DNA of 23,541 nucleotides from JBCBTD01 sp039818825 (GCA_039818825.1 JBCBTD010000059.1:1-23541), one strand, 5' to 3'. Counted from the stretch's first letter, positions 6,532-14,455 are shown. Notes: generated by a model not told the origin, from the sequence alone. Translations and numbers: made by a program.

Positions 6532-6963
6532 CCGCCCGGTGCCCACGTCGGACGCGCTACGCAGTTCACCCGCGGGGCACTGCGACGCCATCCTCAGAAA
6601 CAGCCATCGAGACCGCCGACGTCGGTCAGCGCTTCACACCCTGCAGATACCGGCCTTGGCTGTCGCTTTAGCTGATCTCAGTCAGCTCCGCGTGTCAGCC
6701 AGAGCTCGCCACGTTGAGACCTGGACCCAGGCCGGCGCGGTCCCGTTCTTCTGACGGCTGCTGGCGGTGAACCGGTCGTTCGTCGGAGATGCGCCGCCGC
6801 ACCAGTCCAGACCCGCAGCAGCGTGTACTCCGTGCACCTGGAACTCACCTCCGATCTCGGGCAATGCGGAAGCGCCGGAAGCCGAGCTCGTGCTCGAGGT
6901 GACCCAAACCGGGAAGGCCATGCGCGACGCCTGGGCACGGGCCCGGATCACCTGCATCGCCGT
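6532..6963. other. Region between convergent regulators
   Basis: About 430 bases between the AraC-family gene and the minus-strand winged-helix/TPR gene. No RNA gene or recognisable mobile element is seen. One minus-strand frame (6682-6957) starts just after the regulator stop and is listed separately as a weak candidate gene. No clear T-tract terminator is visible for either convergent gene. Confidence 0.4.
6682..6957 (-). CDS. Hypothetical 91-residue ORF, possibly coupled to the upstream regulator
   Basis: I do not recognise this protein. The ATG lies 6 bp after the TGA of the winged-helix/TPR regulator, a spacing compatible with translational coupling, and third codon positions are mostly G or C. 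The sequence has a mixed composition with LPEIGGEFQVHGVHAAAGLDW and a C-G-G-A-S-P-T-N-D segment, and no obvious signal peptide or membrane helix. There is no clear Shine-Dalgarno sequence. In DNA this GC-rich, chance open frames of this length are common, so it may not be a gene. Confidence 0.25.
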   Translation of the reverse strand: MQVIRARAQASRMAFPVWVTSSTSSASGASALPEIGGEFQVHGVHAAAGLDWCGGASPTNDRFTASSRQKNGTAPAWVQVSTWRALADTRS

Positions 6964-8208
6964 TCAAGCGGCTTGGAGCGTCGCTGCCAGACGGCGAAAT
7001 CGGGGCTCGGTCCGAAGCCGTGATGCAATGGGATCGGCCGCCAACCAACCTCCATGTCCCCAGCCGCCGTCGATCATGCTCTCCAGCACATCGAGCGCAG
7101 CGCTGATCTCGCCCGCTTCCACCCGGGCGATGACATCGTAGAAGTACGGCGCTTCCGTCGCGTCCCGCAGCGCAATGGGGAACGTACCGGACCGATTCGG
7201 CGTCCGATCCACCAGTGCCGCCAAACCCTCACGCGCGGAAATCAGTCGGGTTGCGCTCGGATCGTCGGCGAGCGCCTCGTCCACGCGTCTCAACGCCTGC
7301 CTCGCCGCTCTGGCCGCGCGCGGCGCGTCGCCGAGCGCCGAGGCCGCGCGTGCTGCGAAAAAGGCGGGTCGATAGTCACCGGGCATCAACACCGTCGCGC
7401 GTTCTGCCAACGCCGCCGTGGTCCGCGCATCGCCCAGGCCAAAGAACGCCTGTGCGCCGAGATAGTGCGTGTCGGCGTCGTTGCGGTCGAGCGCCACGGC
7501 AAGAGCGAAACTGCTGCGGCATCGAGAGTCGCTGTTCCACCCGGCAGCAACGAAGCCGTACGCGGCGTGCGAACCAGCCTGGTCTGGCCGCAAGTCGACC
7601 GCCGCCTCGGCCGCAGCAGCCGCCGCTCTCAAGCACCGTCGCCGGTCCCCAGCGTGCAACGCCGCGAGCGCCGTCAGAACGGCGAACCGAGCCTGAACGG
7701 CGGCGTCCCGTGGCGCTGCCTTCACAGCCTCGTCGATCAGCGACTGGATCTTCGCCGCAGCTCTCGAGCCCTCGAGTCTCGCAAGCTGCTCGGCTTCCAG
7801 CATCAAGACATGGGCGTCGAGGGAAGACGCTTCCGCCTCGTCGCCATGACCGTGGCGGTGCGTGGCCACCGCAGCCGTGGTCGCCACCTCCGTCATCACG
7901 GGCTCGGTCAGGCGGTAGCCGCCCTTCGGCACGGTCTCGATCATCCGCCGACCGCCGGACCGATCACCCAGAGCGCGGCGAAGCTCGGCGATGGCCTGGG
8001 TCAAGCTGTCGTCGCAGACGTGAACGCCCGGCCAAACGGCGTCCAGCAGCGCGTCGCGGGCCACGACCTTTCCGTGCGCCTCGGCCAGCGCGCAAAGAAC
8101 ACCCGACGCGCGTGGCGACAAGCGATGGCATACGGTCCCGTCGGTCGCCTCCCGGGCGGTGGGGTCGATGCGCCAACGCCCCACACGAAACGAGCGGGCG
8201 TCTGTCAT
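6964..8208 (-). CDS. Winged-helix (OmpR/CadC-type) regulator with TPR-like C-terminal domain
   Basis: 414 residues. Residues 1-105 form an OmpR/PhoB-type winged helix: FRVGRWRIDP, LSPRASGVLCALAEAHGKVVARDALLDAVWPGV, DDSLTQAIAELRRALGD and a final ETVPKGGYRL wing. Residues ~130-320 are Ala-rich paired helices of TPR type (AAVDLRPDQAGSHAAYGF, AVALDRNDADTHYLGAQAFFGLGDA). The C-terminus ends DPIASRLRTEPRFRRL, a closing motif common in TPR-containing regulators. No membrane segment separates the halves, unlike CadC, so it is predicted to be cytosolic and to sense through TPR contacts. The start at 8208 fits the domain; an upstream in-frame ATG at 8301 with GAGGT before it would add 31 residues. It is divergent from the OsmC-led operon and is its likely regulator. 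Confidence 0.85.
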   Translation of the reverse strand: MTDARSFRVGRWRIDPTAREATDGTVCHRLSPRASGVLCALAEAHGKVVARDALLDAVWPGVHVCDDSLTQAIAELRRALGDRSGGRRMIETVPKGGYRLTEPVMTEVATTAAVATHRHGHGDEAEASSLDAHVLMLEAEQLARLEGSRAAAKIQSLIDEAVKAAPRDAAVQARFAVLTALAALHAGDRRRCLRAAAAAAEAAVDLRPDQAGSHAAYGFVAAGWNSDSRCRSSFALAVALDRNDADTHYLGAQAFFGLGDARTTAALAERATVLMPGDYRPAFFAARAASALGDAPRAARAARQALRRVDEALADDPSATRLISAREGLAALVDRTPNRSGTFPIALRDATEAPYFYDVIARVEAGEISAALDVLESMIDGGWGHGGWLAADPIASRLRTEPRFRRLAATLQAA

Positions 8209-9078
8209 CTTGGCGCTCGTTTTGGCCCTTTGTGCCACTTCCCCGACCGACCCGCATTGTCGGGCCGCGCCGTCAGCGGCGGTTCTCGTCTGTCGCCACA
8301 TGTCCGTACCTCGTCCACACGGTCCTGCGAGCGTCGCCGACCGGTGCATTGGCCAGCCGGCTAGGTCGGACGTCGGCGGAAAGATGTGACCACCATCACG
8401 ATGGCTGCCGTCGCTCGATGTCGAAGGTCCTCTCGAAACCCTGCGGAGCCGGCCGTGTAGACCGCTGACCGGCGGCACGTAACGAACGCGTGAACGAGCG
8501 TGGCTGATCCGCGAGACCGTGGATCCCGACACCGTTTCGATTTCAAGAAGCGTCGACCTGGCACAGCATCAAGGAATCCAACTTGCTCCCTCAGCGCTGA
8601 TCTGAGCGCGAGGCTCCTACTCGGCCGACCCGACGAGCGCAGCCTATGCCGGCAGATTGCGACACGGCCGAGTCGCACCTGCCCCAAGGCAGGGACCAAG
8701 CCCTCCCCGAGGCCGACGTTCTCTCCCAGCGGCAGCATCGGTTCGCAGGGCCACGCGCACGGTCCCACCGAATCTTCGGAAATCCTTCAGAACACCTTCA
8801 GGCACCCCGATCGGGGCATCGGTACGGTGGGACATCGATCGGCACGCCGCCGCGTTGGCGCAGTCCGGTCGACCAGGAGCAGATCCGCTGCCGGGAGGCC
8901 CACCCTGCCAGAACCGTCGCTTTCGAAACCCGCGCCTCGGGCGACTGCCGTCCGTGGATGGGAACGGGATCGAGCTGTTCTGGTGCGGCCGCTGCCGCCG
9001 TTGCCCAGCGGGGTCCGCCCAGCGTCTCGACGTGGCCGGTTGATCGCCGGCATCGATCACCAGAAGGAGCATCTGAAC
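8209..9078. other. Long divergent intergenic region, mostly without recognisable genes
   Basis: About 870 bases separate the regulator start from the OsmC-like start. The OsmC frame stays open upstream to about base 8500, and minus-strand frames also cross, but the translations are Arg/Pro/Ser-rich and look non-coding. Visible items are the phased repeats at 8773-8801 and a dyad around 8591-8600 (TCAGCGCTGA, a perfect 10-bp palindrome). Its length suits a regulatory region or the remains of a lost gene. Confidence 0.4.
8773..8801 (+). promoter_or_regulatory. 11-bp-phased direct repeats, candidate winged-helix operator
   Basis: CCTTCAG (8784-8790) is followed after 4 bp by an identical CCTTCAG (8795-8801). 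It is preceded after 4 bp by TCTTCGG (8773-8779), which matches at 5 of 7 positions. The 7-bp unit plus 4-bp spacer, an 11-bp period, is the geometry of PhoB boxes and other OmpR-type sites. The divergent regulator has exactly such a DNA-binding domain. It lies ~280 bp upstream of the OsmC-like gene, rather far for a core promoter, and no -10 is obvious. Confidence 0.4.
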
Positions 9079-9675
9079 ATGCAGACCGACACGAACCGGC
9101 AGATGACAGCCGCGGAGAGGGCCGACGCGCCCGTTGTCGACAACGGCATCAACATCGAGGCACTGCTCGACGCGCGACAGGCGTTGACGGCGGCGCCCGA
9201 GGCGGCCCAGTTCACATGGCGTGCGACCTGCCAATGGCAGGATGGCGCCCACAGTCGCTCGACCGTGCACGGCTTCTACGGCCTCGGCGCCGAGCATCGG
9301 CACCGCGAGCGATTTACGATCGAAGCCGACCATCCAGAAGTGTTCGCGGCTGAGGACAAGGGGTCCACGCCAGCGGAGATCGTCCTCGCAGCGCTGGCGA
9401 GCTGCCTTACCGCCGGCGTCGCGGCCGTCGCGCAGCATCGCAGCATTCAACTTCGGTCGGTCGAGGCCGTCGTCGAAGGCGAGATGGACCTCGCCGGCAT
9501 CCTCGGCATCGACAGCGAGGTTCGTAACGGCTTCAGCGCGATCCGCGTGTTCTTCACCATCGATGCCGACGCGTCGCCGGACGAGAAGCGCGCCCTCATC
9601 GCGCAGTCGCAGAAGCGGTCGGCCGTCTTCGACGTCATCACCAACCCGACCAACGTGCACGCAACGCTGGTCTAG
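9079..9675 (+). CDS. OsmC-family protein
   Basis: 198 residues. The OsmC core spans ~45-198: FTWRATCQWQDG, a GFYGLG turn, HPEVFAAEDKGSTPAEIVLAALASCLTAGVAAVA with the conserved C109, and SQKRSAVFDVITNPTNVHATLV at the end. OsmC/Ohr proteins reduce organic hydroperoxides with two Cys. Here the position usually holding the second Cys (C-P-V before the last strand) reads R-S-A-V-F, so this member is probably not a classical peroxidase. C51 is the only other Cys. The ATG at 9079 has AAGGAG upstream. It leads a four-gene plus-strand operon, 29 bp before the next gene. The first ~40 residues are an extension rich in Ala and Asp. Confidence 0.87.
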   Translation: MQTDTNRQMTAAERADAPVVDNGINIEALLDARQALTAAPEAAQFTWRATCQWQDGAHSRSTVHGFYGLGAEHRHRERFTIEADHPEVFAAEDKGSTPAEIVLAALASCLTAGVAAVAQHRSIQLRSVEAVVEGEMDLAGILGIDSEVRNGFSAIRVFFTIDADASPDEKRALIAQSQKRSAVFDVITNPTNVHATLV

Positions 9676-9704
9676 GCCGGTTCCAGCAAGAAGGAGCGCG
9701 TGCC

Positions 9705-10943
9705 GTGCGACGCGTGACGACCGTCATCATCGGCGCTGGCCATTCCGGTCTCGCCTTCAGCCACTGTCTTTCGGACCGTTCGATCGACCATGTGGTGCTG
9801 GAGCGGGGTGAGGTCGCCAACGCCTGGCGGACGGAGCGGTGGGACGCGCTCCGTCTGCTGACACCGAACTGGCTCAGCCGACTGCCTGGCGATGAGTATC
9901 GGGGCCGGGATCCGCACGGCTTCATGACCAAAACCGAGATCATCGACCGCTTGGACCGGTACGCGCAGCGAAGCCTGGCCCCCGTCGAGATCCAGAAGGA
10001 GGTTCGATCCGTCGTTCACGACCAGCTCGGCTACCGCGTGCGAACGCAAGACGAGGAAATCCAGTGTCGATCGCTGGTCGTTGCGTCCGGAGCCTGCAAT
10101 CTGGCGAACGTGCCGAGCATCGCAGCCGACCTGCCGCGGCAAATCGAAAGCGTCACGCCACTCCAATACAAGCGGCCGAGCGACCTTCCCGAGGGCGGCG
10201 TTTTGGTCGTTGGCGCCTCCGCCACCGGTTTGCAACTCGCTCGGGAGATTCAGGCCTCAGGCCGCCAGGTGACTCTGTCCGTAGGTGAGCACATCCGCGC
10301 GCCCCGACGGTATCGCGGTCGCGACATCAAGTGGTGGATGGACGCCATCGGCCTGCTCGACGTGCGCGCCGACGAGGTCGACGACCTGCAGCGCGCGCGC
10401 CGTTCGCCCTCGCTTCAGCTCACCGGTTCCGCCGACGGAGATCCTTTGGACCTCAACCGTTTCGCCGCGGATGGCGGCGAGATCGTCGGTCGGTTTTCGG
10501 GTCTGCGCGGGCGCCACGCGATGTTCTCTGGCTCGCTAGCCCATCACTGCGCGGCGTCCGATCTCAAGATGAACCGTCTGCTCGATGCCATCGACGCTTG
10601 GGTGTCGGCGCAGGGTTTCGGCGACTTCTGTCCGCCACCGGAGCGCTTTCCACCTACCCGCCTACCCGCATCACCACGGCTCTCCATCGACCTGGCGAGC
10701 GATGAGGTGCGGTCCGTACTGTGGGCCACCGGCTACCAGCCCGAGTACCCGTGGCTCCACCTTCCCGTGTTCGATCGCAAGGGGCGCCTGCGCCACGAGG
10801 CAGGAATCGTCGCCCCCGGGCTCTACGCCATGAGCCTCCCGTTCATGCGCCGCCGGAAGTCGACGCTGATCGACGGCGCCGGCCCCGACGCAGGCGAACT
10901 GGTCGAGCACTTGGTCACCAGCTTGGAGCGCCGCGCGGCGTGA
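9705..10943 (+). CDS. FMO-like NAD(P)/FAD-dependent monooxygenase
   Basis: 412 residues with two Rossmann motifs. The FAD site is VIIGAGHSG (7-15) followed by VLERGEVANAWR; the NAD(P) site is VLVVGASATG (166-175) with LAREIQASGR. An ATGYQPEYPW motif (341-350) is the usual late FAD-contact region of the flavin-containing-monooxygenase and Baeyer-Villiger group, and RWDALRLLTPNW (45-56) is typical of single-component FMO-like enzymes. The predicted reaction is NADPH- and O2-dependent oxygenation of an unknown substrate, or simple oxidation. The start is a GTG at 9705, eight bases after AAGGAG. Its stop overlaps the first possible ATG of the next gene by one base, indicating co-translation. Confidence 0.87.
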   Translation: MRRVTTVIIGAGHSGLAFSHCLSDRSIDHVVLERGEVANAWRTERWDALRLLTPNWLSRLPGDEYRGRDPHGFMTKTEIIDRLDRYAQRSLAPVEIQKEVRSVVHDQLGYRVRTQDEEIQCRSLVVASGACNLANVPSIAADLPRQIESVTPLQYKRPSDLPEGGVLVVGASATGLQLAREIQASGRQVTLSVGEHIRAPRRYRGRDIKWWMDAIGLLDVRADEVDDLQRARRSPSLQLTGSADGDPLDLNRFAADGGEIVGRFSGLRGRHAMFSGSLAHHCAASDLKMNRLLDAIDAWVSAQGFGDFCPPPERFPPTRLPASPRLSIDLASDEVRSVLWATGYQPEYPWLHLPVFDRKGRLRHEAGIVAPGLYAMSLPFMRRRKSTLIDGAGPDAGELVEHLVTSLERRAA

Positions 10944-10954
10944 TGAGGTGTACG

Positions 10955-12130
10955 ATGATGCAGACGCAAGCTCTCCAACGGAGCCACTACGACGTCATCG
11001 TCGTGGGCGCTCGCTGCGCCGGCGCAGCCACGGCGATGCTGCTCGCCCGTGCCGGAGCCAACGTGCTCGTGGTCGAGCGCGACACCCGAGGCTCGGACAC
11101 GCTCTCCACGCACGCCCTGATGCGGACTGGCGTCGCCCTACTCCACAGGTGGGGCGTCCTGCCGGCCGTGGTCGCGGCAGGAACGCCGGCAGTCCGCCGC
11201 GCGACGTTCGTCTACGGCGACGAGACCTTGGCCGTGGCCGTCAAGCCGGACCGGGACGTCGATGCGCTGTTCGCGCCGCGCCGAATGCTCGTCGATCGGT
11301 TGTTGGCGGATGCCGCGACGACGGCAGGCGCCGAGTTCCTCTACGGCGCAAGCGTGGACGGGTTGTCACGGGATGCAGGCGGACGGGTCATCGGCGCGCA
11401 GTTGCAGTGCTTCGACGGTACACGGCTCGCGGTGCCAGCGGGTATCGTCGTCGGTGCCGACGGTCGTCAGTCGACGGTGGCGAGGGTGGTCGGCGCCGCC
11501 GAACTCAGGCGTTCCGAACACCTGTCGGCAGCGCTCTACGCCTACGTGCCAGAGGTCGCCTCTCCCGGCTATCGTTGGGCCTATCGGCCCGGTGCCAGCG
11601 CCGGGGCGATCGTCACGAACGGCGACGTCCATTGCGTCTTCGCGCTGCTGCCGCGGCCGCAGCTGCGCGAACTGCTGCGTAGCGACCCTCGCACGGCGCT
11701 CGTCGAGGGCGTTGCGCTGGCCGATCCGGAGTTGGCCGACCAGATCTGCAACGCGGAGGCGACCCGCCAGCCGCGCCGGTTCCTAGGCGCGCCGGGCCAT
11801 CTGCGACAGGCGCACGGGCCCGGCTGGGCGCTCGTCGGTGACGCTGGATACTTCAAGGATCCCATCACCGCCCATGGCATCACCGACGCGCTCCGAGACG
11901 CCAGTCTCTTGGCCACCGCTCTGAACGAGGATGGCCCGGACGCGCTCGCCGAGTACCAGCGCCAGCGGGACGCCTTGTCGGTCGACCTCTTCGAAGCAAC
12001 CGATGCCGTCGCTTCCTTCGCGTGGAACCTCGACGATCTCAAAGCCCACCACGCGCGCATCGCGGACGCGATGGCGAGGGAGCAAACACACATGTTTCCT
12101 GACCCGCCGCCGTCGCGGCGGGCGGCTTGA
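10955..12130 (+). CDS. FAD-dependent oxidoreductase/hydroxylase (PHBH-like fold)
   Basis: 391 residues from the ATG at 10955. The FAD fold is visible as DVIVVGARCAGAATAMLLARAG (13-34), with LLVVER-type strand 2 (VLVVERD). Further motifs are the mid-domain GADGRQSTVARVVG (167-180) and WALVGDAGYFKDPITAHGITDAL (291-313), where GDAG-x2-x-DP contacts FAD. This pattern fits the group A monooxygenase / geranylgeranyl-reductase-like family. The substrate cannot be read from sequence. GAGG lies just before the ATG pair at 10955/10958; an in-frame ATG at 10943 overlapping the previous stop is the alternative. The gene sits 11 bp after the FMO-like gene and 10 bp before the MaoC gene, so two distinct flavoproteins are made together. 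Confidence 0.85.
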   Translation: MMQTQALQRSHYDVIVVGARCAGAATAMLLARAGANVLVVERDTRGSDTLSTHALMRTGVALLHRWGVLPAVVAAGTPAVRRATFVYGDETLAVAVKPDRDVDALFAPRRMLVDRLLADAATTAGAEFLYGASVDGLSRDAGGRVIGAQLQCFDGTRLAVPAGIVVGADGRQSTVARVVGAAELRRSEHLSAALYAYVPEVASPGYRWAYRPGASAGAIVTNGDVHCVFALLPRPQLRELLRSDPRTALVEGVALADPELADQICNAEATRQPRRFLGAPGHLRQAHGPGWALVGDAGYFKDPITAHGITDALRDASLLATALNEDGPDALAEYQRQRDALSVDLFEATDAVASFAWNLDDLKAHHARIADAMAREQTHMFPDPPPSRRAA

Positions 12131-12140
12131 GGCGAGCTCC

Positions 12141-12608
12141 ATGAAACACTCTTCAATCGCTCCGGGGTGGATCGGCGTCTTTCGCCGAATGCCAGAGGTC
12201 GGGCAACGCGCTGAACGATCGCGCACCACGTCGATGCAGGACGTCCAACGGTTCACGGCCATGACCGGCGATCGCAACCCGATCCACTATGACGAAGCCC
12301 TGGCTGCCGCCTCTCGCTTCGGCGGTTTGGTGGTCCAAGGCGGCGTGACGACCGGCCTGCTGAATGCCGTCGTCGCCGAGGACCTGCCAGGACCCGGCAC
12401 CGTCTTTCTCGAGACCAACTGGCGCTTCGTGCAGGCGGTGCGGGTGGGCGAGCGGATCACGGCTGCCGTCACGGTCCTGGACGTACGGTCGGACAAGCCG
12501 ATCTGCCGGCTTCAGACCGAGGTCTCGAATGCTGCTGGAGAGCGCTGCGTCACGGGCACCGCCTTGACCTACACCGTTTCTTTGGGTGCGAAGCGCGTGG
12601 AGACCTGA
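12141..12608 (+). CDS. MaoC-like hotdog-fold (R)-hydratase
   Basis: 155 residues, the usual length of single-domain (R)-specific enoyl-CoA hydratase relatives. The active-site signature is FTAMTGDRNPIHYD, giving the catalytic pair D44 and H49 of the hydratase motif (D-x4-H). It is followed by the hotdog helix FGGLVVQGGVTTGLL and strands FLETNWRFVQAVRVGERITAAVTV. The predicted activity is reversible hydration of a 2-enoyl-CoA or similar thioester. GAGG overlapping the end of the previous gene lies 8 bp before the ATG. It is the last gene of the operon, linking the two flavoproteins to CoA-thioester or acyl metabolism. Confidence 0.87.
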   Translation: MKHSSIAPGWIGVFRRMPEVGQRAERSRTTSMQDVQRFTAMTGDRNPIHYDEALAAASRFGGLVVQGGVTTGLLNAVVAEDLPGPGTVFLETNWRFVQAVRVGERITAAVTVLDVRSDKPICRLQTEVSNAAGERCVTGTALTYTVSLGAKRVET

Positions 12609-12616
12609 CGCGCCGC

Positions 12617-12631
12617 ACCCGAACATCGGGT
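12617..12631 (+). terminator. Stem-loop after the MaoC gene
   Basis: ACCCGA-ACA-TCGGGT, a perfect 6-bp stem with a 3-base loop, starts 8 bases after the MaoC-like stop codon. There is no T-tract, so it may be a 3'-end processing or stabilising hairpin rather than an intrinsic terminator. Confidence 0.35.
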
Positions 12632-12658
12632 CACGCGAGACGCACTGTTGCAACCAGT

Positions 12659-12685
12659 CGTCGCCGTGAGCAGACAGCGGCGACG
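12659..12685 (+). terminator. Second stem-loop downstream of the MaoC gene
   Basis: CGTCGCCG and CGGCGACG form a perfect 8-bp stem around an 11-base loop. It lies ~50 bases after the operon's last stop and lacks a following T-run. It is possibly part of the transcript end together with the preceding hairpin. Confidence 0.3.
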
Positions 12686-12984
12686 CCCTCAAGCTAGCCG
12701 CGCAGATGCCGGCTGACCGGGCCAAAGGCGACGAAGTTGAGTCGTCGTCACGTGTTACCTGGATGCCGCCGACAGCGTCGACCGGCGGAACTCGTCATGA
12801 TGGCCGGGTCGGTTCCGTCACGCTCCGAAGGCTGATGTAGCTGGCGCCGAGAGCCCGTCCTCGGGCACGCGACGCCGTCCGCGCAGGATGAACCGCGCCG
12901 CAAGCTTGGACCGAGGTTTCTGTTTTCTGCGTGGTTCGCACGACGACGTCCGTCCCAACCTCCAGGCGAAACGATCGTTCGTTC

Positions 12985-13503
12985 TCACGGCAGGAGTGCC
13001 TCGGTCGCAGTGAAGCCCTCCAGCTGAAACGTGAAGCTCAGAGACCTTCGGTCCGCGCGATCCACACCCAGGGTCAGCTCCAACCCCGAGCGCATGGCCT
13101 CGAGCCAAGCTTGATCGACCTCGGCTTCGGCATGGCAGCCTTGGCCGTCGCAGACCAAGAACGCGGCCTTCGCCACCTCGGTGCCATCGACCGAGACGGA
13201 CAGACCGGTGGGAAGGTGCACGCCGACGGGAACGGTGAAGATGCCATCGACGTCGGGCTGCCCCGCGTTCTTCACGAACGAAGCGGTAGCAACGCGCTGA
13301 TTGCCTTGCGTCAGTACGATACTCTGGGAGAACTCGCAGCGCAGCGTCGCCGGGTCCGCCTGGTTGGAGCACGAGATCAGCCAGAGCGGCGGCTGGGCGG
13401 CAGGCGATCCTTCCGGCTGCCCGTCCTGTTGAGCTGCGACAGGAGAAGCGGCAAGGGCGGTCATCAAGAAGGCCCAGGCCTTCCCCTGCTTGTTGCGTGT
13501 CAT
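12985..13503 (-). CDS. Invasion-associated locus B (IalB) family exported protein
   Basis: 172 residues. The N-terminus (MTRNKQGKAWAFLMTALAAS, then PVAAQQ) is a signal peptide with a likely cut after PVAA. The mature part has IalB-family landmarks: WLISC...LRCEFSQSI with C45 and C56, GIFTVPVGVHLPTGLSVSVDG, FLVCDGQGCHAEA with C118 and C123, and the closing LSFTFQLEGFTAT. Four Cys in two pairs suggest two disulphides, consistent with a periplasmic or outer-membrane location. IalB was named for a role in Bartonella erythrocyte invasion, but homologues occur in many free-living Alphaproteobacteria. GAAGGA precedes the ATG. It follows the giant autotransporter by 95 bp on the same strand, suggesting co-expression. 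Confidence 0.88.
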   Translation of the reverse strand: MTRNKQGKAWAFLMTALAASPVAAQQDGQPEGSPAAQPPLWLISCSNQADPATLRCEFSQSIVLTQGNQRVATASFVKNAGQPDVDGIFTVPVGVHLPTGLSVSVDGTEVAKAAFLVCDGQGCHAEAEVDQAWLEAMRSGLELTLGVDRADRRSLSFTFQLEGFTATEALLP

Positions 13504-13574
13504 GACGTCCTTCGCTTGGCTCGAGTTGCCGCATGCGGCGCCGATGCGCGGCCTTTTCGGTGTTCGGTCATGCC

Positions 13575-13592
13575 CGTCCGAACGTACGGACG
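13575..13592 (-). terminator. Stem-loop directly after the autotransporter stop codon
   Basis: CGTCCG-AACGTA-CGGACG forms a perfect 6-bp stem with a 6-base loop, beginning 6 bases after the autotransporter stop on the minus strand. No T-run follows. A 12-bp palindrome GCCGCATGCGGC (13528-13539) lies further on, before the IalB-like gene. They could attenuate or process a shared transcript; direct evidence for termination is lacking. Confidence 0.35.
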
Positions 13593-13598
13593 CGGCTT

Positions 13599-14455
13599 TC
13601 AGAATTTGATGCTGACGCTGGCAGCGAGCCCGTGCTCGACGGCGTTCTTGCTGAACGCCCCCTGGTAACCAACGTCCAAGCGCATTCTGGAGTCCTTGGA
13701 TCGTACGACCAAGCCGCCGTTCACACGTCCCACGACCGTATCGAACCCCGAGTAGTTCTTGAAACTGCCGGCTGAGTCCGGCGCGCCGATGAACGCAGAG
13801 TCGATCTCCACCGTGTCCTGACCGAAGACCCGCACACCACCCCGAACGTACGGGCGGACCTGCGTGCCACTTTCGCTGACGAAGTTGCCTCCGACCTCGA
13901 GCGCAGGCGTGGCGCTGAACACCCACTCGCCCGTGTCCTCGACCGCCAATCCGAAGTCGCCAACGCCGGTCTCGTCGGCCGCCGACGAGTGGAGGTAGTT
14001 GGCATCGACGTCGACGGATGGCGTCGCGTAGACGCGGCCGTCGTTGCTCTCGAACGTGTAGGCAGCGCCGAGCCGCAAGCCCGCTTGGGTAACGTCCTGT
14101 CGGGACTCGGCCTGGTCGATCACGACGCTCCGGCCATCCGGCAGCAGGCCCGAAACGCCGACGTAGCGTTGGCTATCGAACCGCGCGAGGCTGCCGGACA
14201 GCGCTGCGCCGACCTTCAGCGGACCGCTCTCGCGCGCGACCGACAGACCCAGCTGGCCGCGGTCTGCCTCGCTCGTGAACGAGTTCCCGCTGGTGACGTC
14301 GACGCTCTCGTAGCCGGCCGCCAGCCCAACGGTCCAGAAGTCGTCCACGGCCTTCTCCACGCCCACGGCGACGCGCCAGTTGTCGGTCTCGACCCGGCGG
14401 AAGCCGTCGAAAGCCTGCTGATCGAAATTCGTCCTTTCCGTCACCAGCCACCAGC
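13599..14455 (-). other. Autotransporter C-terminal beta-barrel domain
   Basis: About 285 residues with alternating polar/hydrophobic strands, aromatic girdle positions and a C-terminal K-F ending, the usual signal for BAM-dependent insertion. Visible strands include GLAAGYESVDVTSG, RGQLGLSVARESG, KVGAALSGSLARFD, AGLRLGAAYTF, VYATPSVDVDANYLH, VRPYVRGGVRVFG and MRLDVGYQGAF. It anchors and exports the passenger. A Cys pair (C-x14-C-W-W) lies at the junction with the passenger, around 14445-14510. Confidence 0.88.

Larger units (their letters stand above)
12609..12984. other. Region between the convergent MaoC-like and IalB-like genes
   Basis: About 375 bases between convergent genes. Open frames here are shadows without family resemblance. 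Several hairpins are visible: 12617-12631 and 12659-12685 (listed separately), 12853-12866 (GCCCG-TCCT-CGGGC), and the 10-bp palindrome AACGATCGTT at 12970-12979 just beyond the IalB stop. None is followed by a convincing T-run. Confidence 0.45.

Noticed and set aside
8500..9078. N-terminal extension of the OsmC-like gene of almost 190 codons
   Set aside because: The frame is open but the extension is Arg/Ser/Pro-rich and not family-like, while the ATG at 9079 has a good AAGGAG and fits the OsmC domain.
12818..13534. Minus-strand frame overlapping the IalB-like gene
   Set aside because: The IalB-like reading has a signal peptide and four conserved Cys in another frame; this alternative is Arg-rich and unrecognisable.
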